Source: Conoideocrella luteorostrata (taxonomy: Eukaryota > Ascomycota > Sordariomycetes > Hypocreales > Clavicipitaceae). From it: a stretch of 64,000 nt of DNA. This document shows, piece by piece, positions 36,085 to 50,067 of this stretch; within the stretch, counting starts at the first letter, position 1, and each line of letters begins with the position of its first letter. Made by a program: the position numbers and the translations under genes. Under the pieces are notes generated by a model. The model worked only from the letters and a program-made list of their open reading frames with translations, was not told the DNA's origin and made no database searches. The stretch lies in the NCBI GenBank assembly GCA_032433595.1, contig JASWJB010000114.1:54151-118150 (forward strand). The letters are read 5' to 3'.

Positions 36085-36103
36085 CAACGCTTCCCTAATA
36101 TAA

Positions 36104-38810
36104 GCCAGCGCTGTCTTGAGGGGTTACACAGCTTAGTTTCTTACAGTAGTCGCCATCAGGGGACGGAATGAGTTTGCCCCAGTGATTGACTTATTGTGGG
36201 CAGTGGCCAAGCCTGATTGATATGCTTTTTAATGGACACGAGGCATTTTATCAATCATACGCCTGCTCACTGATATTCGACAGTGTCAAGTGACGAGTTC
36301 AAATATTGATATATCAGCTTCGTGGCGTTAAATTGAGCGCCACGTTGTCCGGCTCTCTCCGTTCACTGGTCAGTCAGAATTGACTCTGTGTCATGTTTAG
36401 ATGCAGAGCTGCAGGCCAGTTACCATCAGCAGGTGCCATGCTCGTCGGCAAAATAGGGCTGACAGGAGAAGGCTGCAAATGTATTCGAGATACGCGGTTC
36501 CAGAGCTTGACGGCTGGTTTCACACTGAATTGGTGTTGGATGGTGAGGGTGGGGATTTTCTGGAAGCCTTCCATTTCTGCGCACAGTCCGGCTGTCCAAC
36601 TTCATTATTCATGCACATCGACTAGGCATAGAGTCCTTTCCGATATTGCCGATATATGACTGCCAAGAGCATATCTAACGGCTCTTGGCGATGAGGAATT
36701 TGAGCAGAGTAGCTCAGATGCGTCGTCAGCGCCAGGATGAAATTATTCACCTCGAGCACTTGCCTACCCTAGGCCTTGTCTGTGTCCAATCGACTGTGAA
36801 CCACTTGAGACATGTCATCCATATGACGACATACTTGCCTTGGATTAACAAACGATAAAGTGAGGGGACGGACTCCTAGGTTTGTATCTACTGTCGTAAG
36901 TGTTAGTCTGCCAAAATGTTCTCGTAAACTGGCAGGCTGAAAATTGGTTTTTGGAGAGACTAGACCGATGCGAACGATTGCAGGGCAAGTATCAGCTCAC
37001 TCTGTGCATAATATGCATGCCTGTTGATCGAATTAATAGGTCATCTAATTATCGAAGAAGAGGCCAAATTCGGAGAGCATGCTAGACATGTCGTGAAGCA
37101 AATCATGACAGCAGCTCGTAAGAGAGACATGTGCCACAAGAAATGAATGAGTGCCCAACCAGTGGTGCGATAGTGCAAGTGAACCCGAATCAAGCATCCG
37201 GTGCCAAAGCCACACTTTATTTCCCCTTCTATGTTGGTAGCAGTACCATATTGCTAGTCATGTTACGGGCTGCAAGTCTAGATTGTGTGTAGCAAGACCT
37301 ACCCCCATAGCGAGGTCAGGCTGTCAAATTATACACTTGATGCAGAATCTTGGAGAGTATGGACCTACTCGACACCAAGGTCATTGATACAACTGACAAC
37401 TATTCAAGTGATAATTGCAGTGGTGGCACGATGCGATCATGTAGTAAGGGTATTGTTCAGCCGACACTTTGGTTGCGAACCAAAGGGATCGCGGGACGTC
37501 AAAGGGCAACACACTAACGTTACCGAGAATTTCGACCATATAGTGCCATTATAACAATGCAAGGATTAGGATCTGACGGAAGTCATCGCTACAGCATCAT
37601 CAATGCAATGCCAAGTGAGTCTCCCCGGTCAATAGGGAGACATGGAACCAGCGATCATTGCTGTAGAAGGTCTCCAAAAGGAACCACAGCTCATTTAATG
37701 CAGACGAAGCTACCTTTTGTATAGAATAGGTAGAGTTGACACCTTCTAGAAGATTCAAAACAACAAGCATGCTCAGTGAGGCTGAAGATGATGTTCATTG
37801 CAGTACAGGCAGGGCCTCACCGAATTAACTAATACATAAGGCAACATCGTGCTGGCTGCGGCACACCGGATGTTCTTTTACTCTGGTGAGGATCTTATAG
37901 GGGCAAGGCAGAATGATTTTGAGCAGTGCAGCAATATCTAGATATGCTCAGCATAAAAATGTGACCGGGACAACGCTTCTTACTCACACGACCTGACATC
38001 AAGCAGGCCAAGACGACATTGAAAGATCTTGTGGAAGATGTACCAACGAGAAGCATGAGACAGGTGTAGGTGGCGATTTATGAAAGCCGGAAGTTACCAT
38101 ATACGATTCCTCATCGCTGCTAGCTCGATATGATGAGGCGTGCTAGAGTATGATCTATGGATGTCCTTTTTTTTTCGGGCTGCTCTAAGGATATGGCTCC
38201 CACGTCTTCTCAGTGCGCGACGTGCTTCAAGTAAAGCTCACAGTTACACGTCACAATGTAGTAATTGGTGGCGCGTTGTGGTATACAGCTATTCACTGTC
38301 ATACATTTGGGTCCAGCGCTACATCACCAGTAGAGAGAGCCTCCAATATGGAGCGAGTCTATAGTTATCGTAGTGATGTACAGAGACAAACCGTTTCTGC
38401 CATGGGAACGAGTACGGTGCTGTGATTACCCTCTAAAATGATTCGTATACTAGACACCATGGTTGATTTGGCAACATGCCCGCAAGTAGCACTCCAAGAG
38501 CTCGCTAATATCATACCTTCCACTTCAGTGATATCCTGGAAGATGCGCGTATGTAGCTTGGACAAAGATATCCGTCACAGACAGGTGGAGGAGAAGCTGA
38601 TGGCTACTTCATCACTGATCGCGGAGACGATGTGATGAGACTGCGCCAGCATGGCATAAGAGCAAAGTGTCAGGCCACTTTGCTGGTTTTCATAGCAGCA
38701 CCATCCGCTCCGATGCTCATCAATGAACGAGAACCACTGGGGGCTGGTATCAATCCTGGCTACGTAGCGACGGGCAGAATATGAATTGTTATTCTGGGAT
38801 CACTACTAGT
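36104..38810. other. Gene-free block with possible decayed sequence
   Basis: No intact gene is supported. Two perfect hairpins occur: GCCAAGAGC/GCTCTTGGC (36662-36689) and AGCAAAGTG/CACTTTGCT (38661-38684). The right part has a minus-strand frame interrupted by few stops (see the pseudogene entry). None of the exact TACTCCGTA words lies in this block apart from the one inside the MITE end just before it. Confidence 0.4.
38170..38800 (-). pseudogene. Possible decayed coding sequence, family unknown
   Basis: On the minus strand one frame is open from about 38800 to 38370, except for a single TGA near 38576, and then continues with interspersed TGA, TAA and TAG codons toward 38170. Translated stretches such as WFSFIDEHRSGWCCYENQQ and GMILASSWSATCGHVAK are compositionally protein-like. 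Most of the stops could come from CGA, CAG, CAA or TGG by transitions, as repeat-induced point mutation would cause. No family is recognised. This could be chance. Confidence 0.2.
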
Positions 38811-41062
38811 TACTCCGGCTCGAGGACGATATGAGTTGTACATTCCGAGGTAAGACGGTTTGTGACGCAACTGCACATGCTTCAAATGCATCTTGAACCA
38901 CAACCCGCTCACCAACTCTTCTTTATGGGCTCGGCATATCCAGCACAGCTCTTGAATATGCATCAGCGTACGGAGTACCCAGAACAGCAACAAACGCAAC
39001 AAAAAAAAATCTTCATTATCTCACCATCACCACGATATCCGTTATCCCCAGCACCACGACTCCATCACGGAGTCCCACGACCCCATCCATACCCGCCCAT
39101 TGCGATCCAATAACAACTTCTCATCCGTCCGAAATCACGGCCGCAACCTCCGTTTTAAGTCCATACACCCTCCGTCTCCACATTCAAGGCATGAATTAGC
39201 TATGGTACCAGACATTTCTCCGGTCCCTCCACCATACTATATAAGCGAGAAGAGCCGACCCTCAGCGGGACTCACTCTGTCCAAAATATCTGGGTTTCAC
39301 GAAATTTCACACTCGGGCTCGACAGGACGGGATTGCATCGATTCGGATGTGCCCGTAACTTAGTCCGTACAACGGGAACCGAGCCCTTATGCAGCACGCA
39401 CCGCCTCGAGCCACCGAACATGATACACGCATACTGAATTACTGAGGCACGTGAAATAAATGTGGTAGGTATGAAGGGATTACGTAGCCCTATAAGGATG
39501 TATTTCTTGGCAAAGAACTGCCGGGCCTGTTTGCCGGCGTTGTGGCCTAAGAGAAGGGGGTACATGTGCGGTATATCGGAATAGGTGGTAGGGCACCCAA
39601 ATGAAAGACCGAACATGTCTATTTGCATGAAGCGGCCGAATACTTGTTCAATCGATGTAGAACCGGAGATATAACTACCACTCTGTTGTATTAATCAACA
39701 CAACTCCAGGCGCAGCAGTGCCAGCACCAATGCCAATGCCATCCATTAGTAATAGTTTTTCGTATTCACCAAAGCCCTGTTCCTGACAGGCTATATCGAC
39801 CCAGATATATGCAAAGCTCGGCAACCTCCCTCCATAGTTTCAAGTCTGCGGAAATTGCCGCCAAGGATGTGCCGCGTACCGCAGCAGCAGAGACAGCAGG
39901 TTTTCTGCGGCAGAATCAGAATCGCATGATTTCAACAACCCAAGCGAGACGGGGTTTGATTGAATGGTGGAGAAAGACGAGCAAAAAAGGGGGAAAGTTG
40001 AGTGGGCTGTGGAACACGGTCGTCTGAAACGCGCGGCCACTGGAAACTCGTCGAGTAGCGGAGGAGTAAACTAACTAAACACAGAGTATAACCAACTATA
40101 CCGGCACCTGGTGTTCGTAGGGCTGGGGCGACAGGGTCTTCATTGGGCAAGGAGAGAGGGTGCGGGGGGGGAGGGAAGGCTGGGCTGCTTGCCGCATGAA
40201 CATCCATGTGGTGACGGATCAAATGACCTCGTTTGGATGTCCCATGGTAGTTAGCTATATAATGAATGTGTGTGGTGTGGTGGAGGCGGAGGTGGTGTGG
40301 CGTGCAGGTTTCTAACTTGAAGCTGTGGTGATGACAAAGTAAGTGCCTGGTTGATGTTGAGGGCGTTTCGCGGCGCAGGATGGATGTCTGTGGACCAATT
40401 GCCGCAAACGATGGCCTGGGTGTCTCTCTGCAGTTTCGTGTTTGGAATGATGGCCAGGGCAATGCCATTCATCACATTGCGATATCAAGGAAGTATTTTG
40501 AGCGCCGCGCCTCGAACTCGATTTGTTTTCCGTTGCAAGCTATCTTGACACAAGAGTGGAGCGTGGGCATCACTTCCATATTACCGCGTAATGTATCTGA
40601 TACTGGTGCTCTCGCTTATGGTCCTAGGCCCCCGATGAAACGCAGATTAAATAATCTCCAAGGCTGACGGTAACTCATCCATAGCATGTGGTCGTCGACT
40701 CAGCTCATCATGTATGCGCGACGTGGAAGCGTAGGAACTAAGCATTTTGCGCAGTGTCCCATAACATGGCGACGTCGCGCTCGACGCTCGACCGAAAAGC
40801 GATCATAGCCAGCTCTATGTATACAAAACAACACAGACAGATATTGAACGAATTTCCCCGCTCCGGTCCCCCCCAAACAGAAACCCTACGCAATGCAGCA
40901 ATTACAGGATGAAACTCGCGACTATCGCCGTCACTCTCGTCAACCAATGCCTCTCTCTGCACTGCTTCACAACCCGTAACTCCACGACCACCGCCCTTAT
41001 TCTTAAGCGAGCATGGATATTAACGGCCCACGCCGCACCAGGTCAAGCAATGAACGGGCATA

Positions 41063-41082
41063 TCCATCCATCCATCCATCCA
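41063..41082. repeat. TCCA microsatellite, five copies
   Basis: Five exact tandem copies of TCCA, followed by degenerate copies, lie in the gene-poor block. Confidence 0.9.
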
Positions 41083-43785
41083 TCTGTCCGTCCATCCCAG
41101 AGCGCATAAATCCTGCTAGATAAAACGAATGCGTCGCAGCGAGTCCCCTGCGTAGCCCTTTGCCTCTCGCCAAGACGAAACCTAACCGTCATTGCATTCC
41201 CCATCCTCCTTGGCAGCACGAGCATTGCACAAAAACAATGCATCTTAAAACTCAATTAGGGCGGCGCGGCTTCTACCTGGATGTTATGCGCTGGAAAGAG
41301 CCGCAGAAGTTGCTTGGTTTTGTTGACTCTATGTGCACATCGGACGAAGGTCAAAGCCACGGAAATCGAGTGTACCGGTCACAAACGATCTGTACGTTGA
41401 GGCGGCCCGCATCGAGCGCATAAAGCAAGGTCATTGCGCTGCCGTGTTTTTAAGGCTATTCATTAGTTATTAGCTAGCCGTGCATCGAGGCCCTCGCGAT
41501 ATGTTCTGCAATAGGGTATAAATAAACACACCTTGTTTCAAGAATGCCAATACAAATGCCAATACAGAGAAGTAGCTAGTACAAACAGCTTGCTCTGTTG
41601 CCGCGTGCTCCCCTCCTCCCCGGTCCTCGAATTCTCACATTCATGGCAAGAAGACACGAAGCAAAGCAGCAGGTAAGCAGGCTTATCCATGCGTTCCCCC
41701 CGGCGCGGAGTGTTGCGACTTGTTGGCAAAGTAAATCACACGATCAAACGCCTGATGGGAGTCAATCTATACACCCCCAGACATGGATGATCCAAGTTCG
41801 TCGACCAAAGAGCCCGTAAGCGTCGGCCAAATTCACGTAAGCAAACAGATCCCCAATTACATCCCACATGAGCTCGCCTCTAAACCAGCCAATTCGTGCT
41901 CGCCTCCCCACGGAGTTTCTTGTACATGAAACATGACGTCGCCCCCACTGCTGGCCATGGACAGTTCATGGCAGCGTTTGTGACGAGCAGCGTTCCATCG
42001 GGCTAACCTCCCTCCCTTCTTCACCTCCCCACGGTATGATGCAACTTATTACCTAAATAGTAATGCTATTCGAGGGTGAAGGGCGAAAGAGGGGGGGCAA
42101 AGGAGGCACTGCTCGGCACTGCTGGCGGGATCGACGAGCTTAATCTGGTCGGCATTGGGAAGCCTTGTACTATGTATGAACGACGCTCTTCGTCCCAATA
42201 TTAACGTCTCTAGGTAGCTAAGCTTATCTTGCAGATTGTCTGTATATTTATGGAGAAGATCATCACGCTTAGTAGATGGACAAATGACGTTAGGACCCAG
42301 CGTGTAATCGTTCAAGTAACTACGGAGTATGCTTTCTCCAACTATGGAATCATTTTTCGTCCACGGCGTTTGGACCAGGGTATTGGCTGAACTGCACCGC
42401 TTTAGCCTCGCAAAGTCATTCTGCTTGGAGTAAAACGGGTAACATGTCCAGGCAATTCATGTATAAGTCTTCTCCTTAGCGGGCTATTGCCAAACCTTGT
42501 ACAAGATGATGCAGACACTCCCAAGATGTTGGCTTTACTTTTGCTCTGCAACTTTTTCTGCCACCTTAAGCCAACCCTGTCATTGTGACGGAGATGCCGA
42601 GCAGAAGCTACACCATGTTCCGAACCGCGCTGTTCCTGGCTAAATGCTCCCATCTCCATTGTAGGCGTTAAATGAAGATAAAATCCTCCGAACAGGAGGA
42701 AATAAAACCGGTGCCTAAATGAACGGACCACGTTCAAGGAGTCGGCGGTGGCCGAAGGATGGAATTTGGCCGATATTCTCACCTTCCCACTCCACACCGA
42801 GCTCCCGCATCCCGGCAAGCTCTACGGAGTACCTAAGTTCATGTTTAGCATTGTGGGGGGTGTAGTAGTTATCGCACCAACAGCAAGCAAGAAACGAAGG
42901 GATATAGACATGCTAAAAAAAAAAAAAAATTAAACTTGGAAGAAGAAGTAAGAAGAAGCAACGGCGTGGTCTCGGCAGGATGCCAGCCCTGCAAGGCTGT
43001 TTCGCGTTGCCGATGCCACAAATGTGGGTGCCAGGTCATCATGCCAATAATATGCCATGTGTGATATGCGTCGTACGACTGCAAAGCTCTATAATGCAGC
43101 ACGGATTAACAGGGTGGCAATGCCATATCAATCTGCAGCTGCAAACCTGCACGCACCTACGGAGTACCGGGAAAGCAAGACGCATGCTGCTGGCAGGATT
43201 TGTTTGGCTCCCTCCCGTCACGAACCCAACGGCCAACATCACGGCCCCGAGGTTGCAATCTGCTGTCCCGTTGGGTCTCTTTCCGAACCCACCAGTCATC
43301 ATCCTTGCCGCACGCCATCGGCAAAGAGACGGACGATGTTACACTTGGGGCTCATTGCCGTTTGCGTCGCACATGCCTGTCACTTTGTGCGACATCATAC
43401 ACGTTGTACGGAGTACACGCACATTATGTAGATAACCGCTGCAGTGATAAGACCGAGCAGAATACGAAATCTTCGGCCGGAGTGCATATCTTCATGTATG
43501 AAGAGATGCTTTCGGGCACGTACGCTGCAATTCTTGGCTGATCCTGTTTGATTTCGCCCAGTAAGGCTACGAGAAGACTGCCCCCCGTCCATTTTTTTTT
43601 CTTGGTGACCAGACTAACTAGTTCGTTACTCTAGCATAACGACCGGAAACTGGCCGACCGCCGACGTTCTTGACAATCTTTGATGCGGCATAAGACAACG
43701 TCACTATCTGCACAGCCCTGCGGTTTCTTTGTGTTGCAGTGGCCGCATGGTGCTCGAGGCGGTGCGAGTGAGTGCACACCGCAAG

Positions 43786-43801
43786 TACTCCGTACTCCGT
43801 A
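43786..43801. repeat. Head-to-tail pair of TACTCCGTA words
   Basis: TACTCCGTACTCCGTA consists of two exact words sharing the central TA. A third word in the opposite orientation lies at 43875-43883. Confidence 0.9.
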
Positions 43802-46800
43802 TGCTAGTCGTAGTTACGTCTTGTATTATTGTACTAAAATGTAAGGAGCACTGTATGTTTAATTTGACGCTGAGTACGGAGTACTGAGCCAACGTCCCCC
43901 ATCTCCTGTCAGTATGTACTCGGAAGTTGGCCTTGGCGGAAAGACGGGCACTGACCGAATAATAAGAACATCAGACCGCCATCTATTCGCCGAAAAAGTC
44001 TCCATTATGAACCGAGACATTTCCGCTTCGTCTGCCGTCTGTGATCCGCAATCCTGCGGCTCTGGCTCCATCACGGCCTCGCATCATCGGAAACACGAAC
44101 CGTATTGTGATGTGATGTGATGTGATGCGATGGCCCCTGGCAGCCTGCCCGTCTGTCCGTCTGCCCGCCGACCCGTCGAAAAAGCCATCTATCCCAGGAC
44201 ACTCGGGCAGCAAGGTATGACTTACAGTATCGACCAACACAAGTCCGTTCATCGCAAGCCTCCTTCTCCCCTGGGGATGGCTGCATTTTAGTCCGGTGTG
44301 CCTTACACAACATGCCCTTGGATTAATTGAAACGGGCTGCAAAGTCCCATGAACCAACAAGGCGAGCATGGTTGTTGCATCTTGAACCAACACATGTCTG
44401 CATATTTTTGTTCTCGTCCTCCCTCTGGTAGCCCCGCATGCATGATGGGTGTCGTACATACATCCATGAGGCAGAAGCCCCAACGATTGGTCTCAGATTG
44501 GTCTCAATAAAAGACAAGGCCACTCTCAGTCCAATTTTAAGTGCTGAGAAACTTGGCCCGTACTCTGCTGCCGTACCGCACCGGGGAATATGCAAGAATC
44601 CCCAATTGGCGTCTGATGTCGATGAATTGATGCCATTGTACACGCAGGGAATGCTAATCTGGTTAGGCGATCGGAATGGCCCCCATTTCACCAGACGCTG
44701 TGTAAGCCCCCATCCCGTGTGGTCGTCCAACAAATTGTTGGGTTGCCCTCGCCACCTTGTGCCCACCGACACCGGTCTACTGAAAAGTTAGCCGTGTGGT
44801 CTGGCAGGGCTGCAGCAGGCAGCAAGTCACGGCCAACTGAGAGACTTGCGACGTCCAACCAACCGACCATCTTGTTCCACAAGCGAGTAGAGTTTGGTCC
44901 ATAGCCCTGCAATAACATGTGAGGGCGCCCGGGTAAAGAAATACGAGAAGCTCTCTCTTGCTCCTTAATCAACCAGGCGCTGGAACCTGTGCGCGGAGGG
45001 ACTCGCGAGTAATTGTCAATCCGCAGGGAGCTCCGGAGCATCTGCAAACGGCAGAATACGAGATCAAAGAGTCAATAAGACCAAGACAGACACCGTAGGC
45101 CGTGTAATACAACATATCGAGTGCATTTGACGGCGTGCTCTTGCCTCGGCGGGCACGGTATCAGTGCATACACAATCCTCAAATAACCCCTCCCCCTGGA
45201 TGGATCCAAGCATCTACACAATCGGACTTCAGATCACAGGGTTACGGCCGAAAAGGCTCAGAAGAGGGGGCAGCGGCGCAAGGCCCAGAGAGAGCAGGAG
45301 CGACCACCATCAGCCCTGACGACCTGTTGCCACAGTCCAGACAGCTCGGGTGTACGGAGCACATACAAGATGGAGTGCGGAACTCCGGTAACTGGATAGT
45401 GTGCGGATAGCATAAGTACTCCGTACATGGCACCTGAGGTAGCTCCTGGACTTGCCCTGAACGTACTTGCTACGGACACGCCACGTAAGTGCATACATAG
45501 TTGGGTCGACCCGCCCGTCCGTGCTCTCTTCCACTAAGGTTCCAGAAGCCTTCCGCATTAGGAATCTAACTGACGCGTCACATTCATGTCCGAATCGCTT
45601 GTCCGCGCACATTTGTGTGTACATGCATAACTGGAGCTTGTTTTGTTTTGTTTGTTTTGCGTTTCTTTTCACTTCTTTCCGGTGGGAGAAGAGCCACGAA
45701 CGGAGAAATATCCAGACATGAGCACTAAATATAGCACCATCCGTGGCTTCTCTCCGCGTACTCATCAATAATTATCATCAGCCTCATCAGATGTTGCGTG
45801 TGTCTTATGGCGCAGCTCATTTCGTATAAGCTGCTCTGCTCTTGCCGTTACATTTCTGCGCTATACTACAACACAAGAGCCCACATGATTATTGGAGAAC
45901 CCACATAAAGAAAGGGACAACTACAACCCACAACGTGCCAGCGTGCTTTGACAACTTCACTCTGCAGATGGTCTATTTGCTAATATCTACTCCGTACTTT
46001 TGAGGCTATGGGGCAACTCCAGCCGCCCACTCGGTGGGTGTGCAGGTAGGTGTGTGAGGTGTCCGTGGCTCCGTAAGCAAATTTTGGCTGATGATACGTA
46101 CGCATATATGCCAAGGCCGTCAATAGCGCAGTTAATTAGTTAGCTTGTTGGACCTGAAATAAGAGAAGTCATGTTGTCCAGTGGACCTTTCTAGCTAATC
46201 CGATATACTATAGAGAAATACGGCCAAATGTCACGTACTAACCAAAAGGACGACCCTCTCCGTAAAACTGCTGCTGCAGCCTTGCCTTCGGAATGCCGAT
46301 CCTCTTCCGCTTTCTTCCCCGCGCTGCAGACATAGCCCTCCCTACGTGATCGTCCAGCTGCGGGATGCGTGAAACGTCTGTAGAGTAACCACGACAAGCT
46401 TGATCTGACCACGGCCTGGTCGCTGTTTGGATCTTCATATCGAATAGCCAAGATCGATATAGGATGCAAGGTTGCTCCCGGCTCGACAAGGCGAAAGTCA
46501 GGTATGGCGAGCCGGCCATTTTGCCACCTGCTACCCCCATCGTCCGAGATAGCCCCGTGAACACTCGGCGAATATGGGATAAAACGTTCCATATCGCCGC
46601 ACTCAAATCGATGCTCGCGCTGCCCCAGGAGAGGAGGGGGAAGGATTAATAACAGGTCTGGAGGGTATTTTATGGCGATCATTACTCAGTCCCTGACACA
46701 CTAACTAACTAATTGATGCCGACATTCAGGCTGTGCCAATGGGGGCAACTTGGAAGGGCCGACCAAAAACCTGCAGCCTGGCCTGGTAGTTCCTTGGCGG

Positions 46801-48494
46801 CATGCTTTCCCAAACGGCAGCTCCCCTGGCAGTTGGGAAGCAATTTGGGGAGGGAGGAACAGGGCCTCAGCGTGACATCGTGGCTCGTCCATAATGTACG
46901 GGAAGGCTAAAGTACGACCCCATAGTTGCCCTGAGAGTGGATGCCGAGGAAGCACGCACTGGCAAATGAGTCTGGGAAGGCCTGGACTAACTAGAGTCCC
47001 AGCTGAATTAGCCTTCCCTTGGAAACGCAGATAATTCCGCACTTGATGATCCGATATTACTGATTCTCGAGTTTCTGGAGGGGAGAGAGACCTGTATGCA
47101 ACAACGCTGCTACGCAAATGCAACCCCCCCCCCTCCTTCTTATTTTCAAAGTTGGTTAGTTTCCCACATAGCTTGAGCACTCATTGGCTGGTCATCAAGG
47201 GGCAGCAGCAGATGGGTTGGTTTCATTTTCTCAGGCCTCCAGGGCTGCATCTAGATCTGGCTGGACATGGGGAACGTCGCGCTCTGCGGAGATTCCAGAC
47301 GCTTCACCAGACAAATCGGAACCCGAACGCACCGTAAGCACCGTGCTTTGGAACCTACGTAGTTTCCTGCCAGGAGGGCAATTCGTTGCGCCCCCTTTTC
47401 TTGGGTTCCCAGCCGGCTGTATCGGCATTACGTAGCAAAGGGACGGAGTGCGGAGTATTGTAATCCGTACAGTCCTGCTATGGCCAGACGAAGGTTTTAT
47501 CACACAGACCCCGACACGACAGCCATTTCAACCGTATTCCCGCCAAGACAATTTAGCCGCTTCATCCAACCGAAGCTTGGGTTTGAAATGTATTCGTAAG
47601 CTCCGGAATGTGGGTGCCGAAGGCTCAAGTCTGGATTATGATCACGTGGTAAGACGAAAGACATCGGTGGTGGAATACAATATCTGGATCTGAGGGGGCG
47701 AGGCGCGAACTCATTCGTCATCTAGAACTGAGCTGACGACGACGGCAACACGACGATTGCCGGAAGCCGTCAGGCACATTTACATTGCTGTTGACTGGCA
47801 GCAAGCAAGCAAGCCAAGCCACCGGCAGTTGCTGCGATTCAACCGCCACAGGGTGCCAAGAGGTGCTACGCGAACATGACCAAGGAAGGATCAAACTCGA
47901 TAATAGCGGCAAAAATCCCAGGAAATGATAGACGGTTGCATGTGGAGAGAATCCCGTTCCTGGTCACCGAAATTGTAATCATTCGGGAGGGCGGCACTAT
48001 TTCACCCTACCCTCTCCTTTCTCACTGCACCTGGAGGCTGGCGTTAACTGAGTGGGAACTCATGGTAGACTGGATTGCCAGAGTACTAACGAACGAACTA
48101 ATAACTGTCCCTGAGGAGGCGCTAACTAATAGACAGCCCGATCCATGCGTGGCAGGCTTACCCAGATTTGCCTTATCGCCGTTGTTCAACGTCACCACAA
48201 ACCAAGACGCGCAGCCGCTTCAGCCGCAAAAAGCCACTTGCCATGGGGAGGGGGGCAACATTTTCTTGTTCCGCGTCTCGCATTCTATTACTCCGTGCCA
48301 AGCGTAAACTAATCAGTCCGTCGCTTAATTATTAGCCTGAGACAACTGACTGCTGCTCGGCGTCTGGCCTATGACATGCTCCGCAATCGTCCCATCTCTT
48401 GGCTGTATGTCATGGTGATCTCGACCCTTAATGCATTTGTAAAGTCAAGAGGTCTGTGTTATGTTGGTATTTGGAAAGGAGCACAATATCCTTT

Positions 48495-48532
48495 ATACAC
48501 ACACACACATATATATATGTATATATATATAT
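48495..48532. repeat. Compound CA/TA dinucleotide repeat
   Basis: A run of AC dinucleotides passes into TA dinucleotides with one interruption, in gene-free sequence. Confidence 0.9.
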
Positions 48533-50067
48533 GTTGTGATTAAATGTATTTTGTATAATAGCCATTTAACTATTCTTCTGCGCGGATTAACTAGGTAGTT
48601 TGATGTTCAATCAAGGACGTAGAATGCCTGCTTTGCCCTGAGGAGTATTTGTGGCAATATGGGTTAGTGGAAAGTAAAGGCGGCATTGTTTAATCCGTGA
48701 AAATGCGTTATTACATGTTGAATTCTCACAGATACATGTACTTTAGCACGTCTTATATGAGATCGACGTACCGTCCCCGAAACCAGAAACCGGAAGCCAG
48801 AAACCATAGCAATATGGAAATGGGACCAGGACGGGGTGCTCGTAGAGATGTGTTGTAACTACTCCATGGTTGGTATATCTCTGCGCGTTTTGCAAAAGCC
48901 TTTCTCGCTCTTTCAACGCAATCTAACTGGGGCAGGTGTCGACCCGCGGCATTTGCCGTTCATTCGCACAGCTTTCTCAGTTGAGGAGGCTTTCAGTTAT
49001 GCCAGTCCTGAAACTCAGCCCCTCAGACAACTTTGGACTGAGTAGTCTGTGGCCAATCCAAGCCAGCCTGGATCTATGTTAAAATGGAGAATGGCTTGTG
49101 GTTGACTCTGCAGTTCAGTTGCGGACGAGGCTTGGCTATTCCCGCGGAAAGTTGTCAGAACGACCACGCCAAGTCGACCCAACAACAATCCACACTCGCA
49201 TTCCCGGCAGTTTGGCACACTCGCGCTGGCGCATTCCGTGGGCCAACTAACCAACATACCCCGGAGTCGTTTAACGAGCTTCCACCATGTGAAGTAACAA
49301 GCGCAGGCCCTTGGTTGGCTTGTTGATCGTGTTGCACAACGGACAGATACGAAAGGAGACCCGCGCTTCCAGTCAATTGTATCCAACAGAGCACCTAATC
49401 TGGACTCAAATCTGACAGATTGACCGTAAAACGCTCTGACGCCGTATTGTACGGAGTACATGGCCAGTGGATATGGTTTCCAGGTGGCAGGCAGGGGGAC
49501 TGACGGGCTTGCCGGACACCCATTGGGAGAAGGTCGTCAAAAGTTGTCAAAGTCAAAGAAAGTCTGGCCCTGTTGTTGGCCTGATCAACCATGAACCATG
49601 TTCAGCCCTTTGGCGAGAATGCACACCAACTGCACTGCAACCCCCACGGCTGACCCCTGAAGCTGTGAGCATTGGTCCTGCAAAGCACAGGCCGGGTCGC
49701 CATACTCCGTACTAGTGCAAGTAACGCAGCGTCTTTTTTTGGTCTGCGTTGGAAGCTAGAACAACAAGTGCGCCCTCGCCCGCCAGACCAGAATTTTCTG
49801 CGCACTCCACACCTCGCCCTACCACGGAGCGGCACCACCTACTCCGTACATTTGATGGGGGACCAATTGAACTTGGAACTTTCGTTAGTTGCTCTCTACA
49901 CCGTCCAATCTTGGTCGTGGCCGAGTTCGGCCGATTCGACGGGTAGTAGAAATTGGGTTATTCCCGTTCTGATGACGACTCAGGGTTCAACGTCGCCGTG
50001 AATTGTTGATGCGCGTTTTGCTGGACCGTCTAGATGCCTGGGCGAATTGCACACGGTGACACATCAA

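Larger units (their letters stand above)
35444..36095. mobile_element. hAT-like MITE copy 2, interrupted by a nested element
   Basis: The ends match copy 1 at 10389: left GGGAAGCGTTGTGCAGCACC, right CAACGCTTCCC. Flanking 8-bp sequences TATTATAA (35436-35443) and TAATATAA (36096-36103) agree at 7 of 8 positions, consistent with an old target duplication. Without the nested insertion (35519-35811) it is about 359 bp, close to copy 1. Internal sequence is shared along its length (for example ACTTAGCCAGCACACGCTGT and GAGGCGGCTTATGTAGTAGC). The right inverted repeat carries an extra 7 bp that forms TACTCCGTA at 36076. Confidence 0.85.

Noticed and set aside
39932..40475. 178-aa and 74-aa minus-strand ORFs
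   Set aside because: They are low complexity (His/Pro/Ser rich), overlap a plus-strand ORF at 40380-40667, and have no domain.
40380..40667. 95-aa plus-strand ORF with balanced composition
   Set aside because: Somewhat protein-like, but with no family match and no visible splice context; left unannotated.
46191..46682. 163-aa minus-strand ORF
   Set aside because: There is no recognisable domain, it is overlapped by a second minus-strand frame of similar length, and no introns or promoter context are evident.
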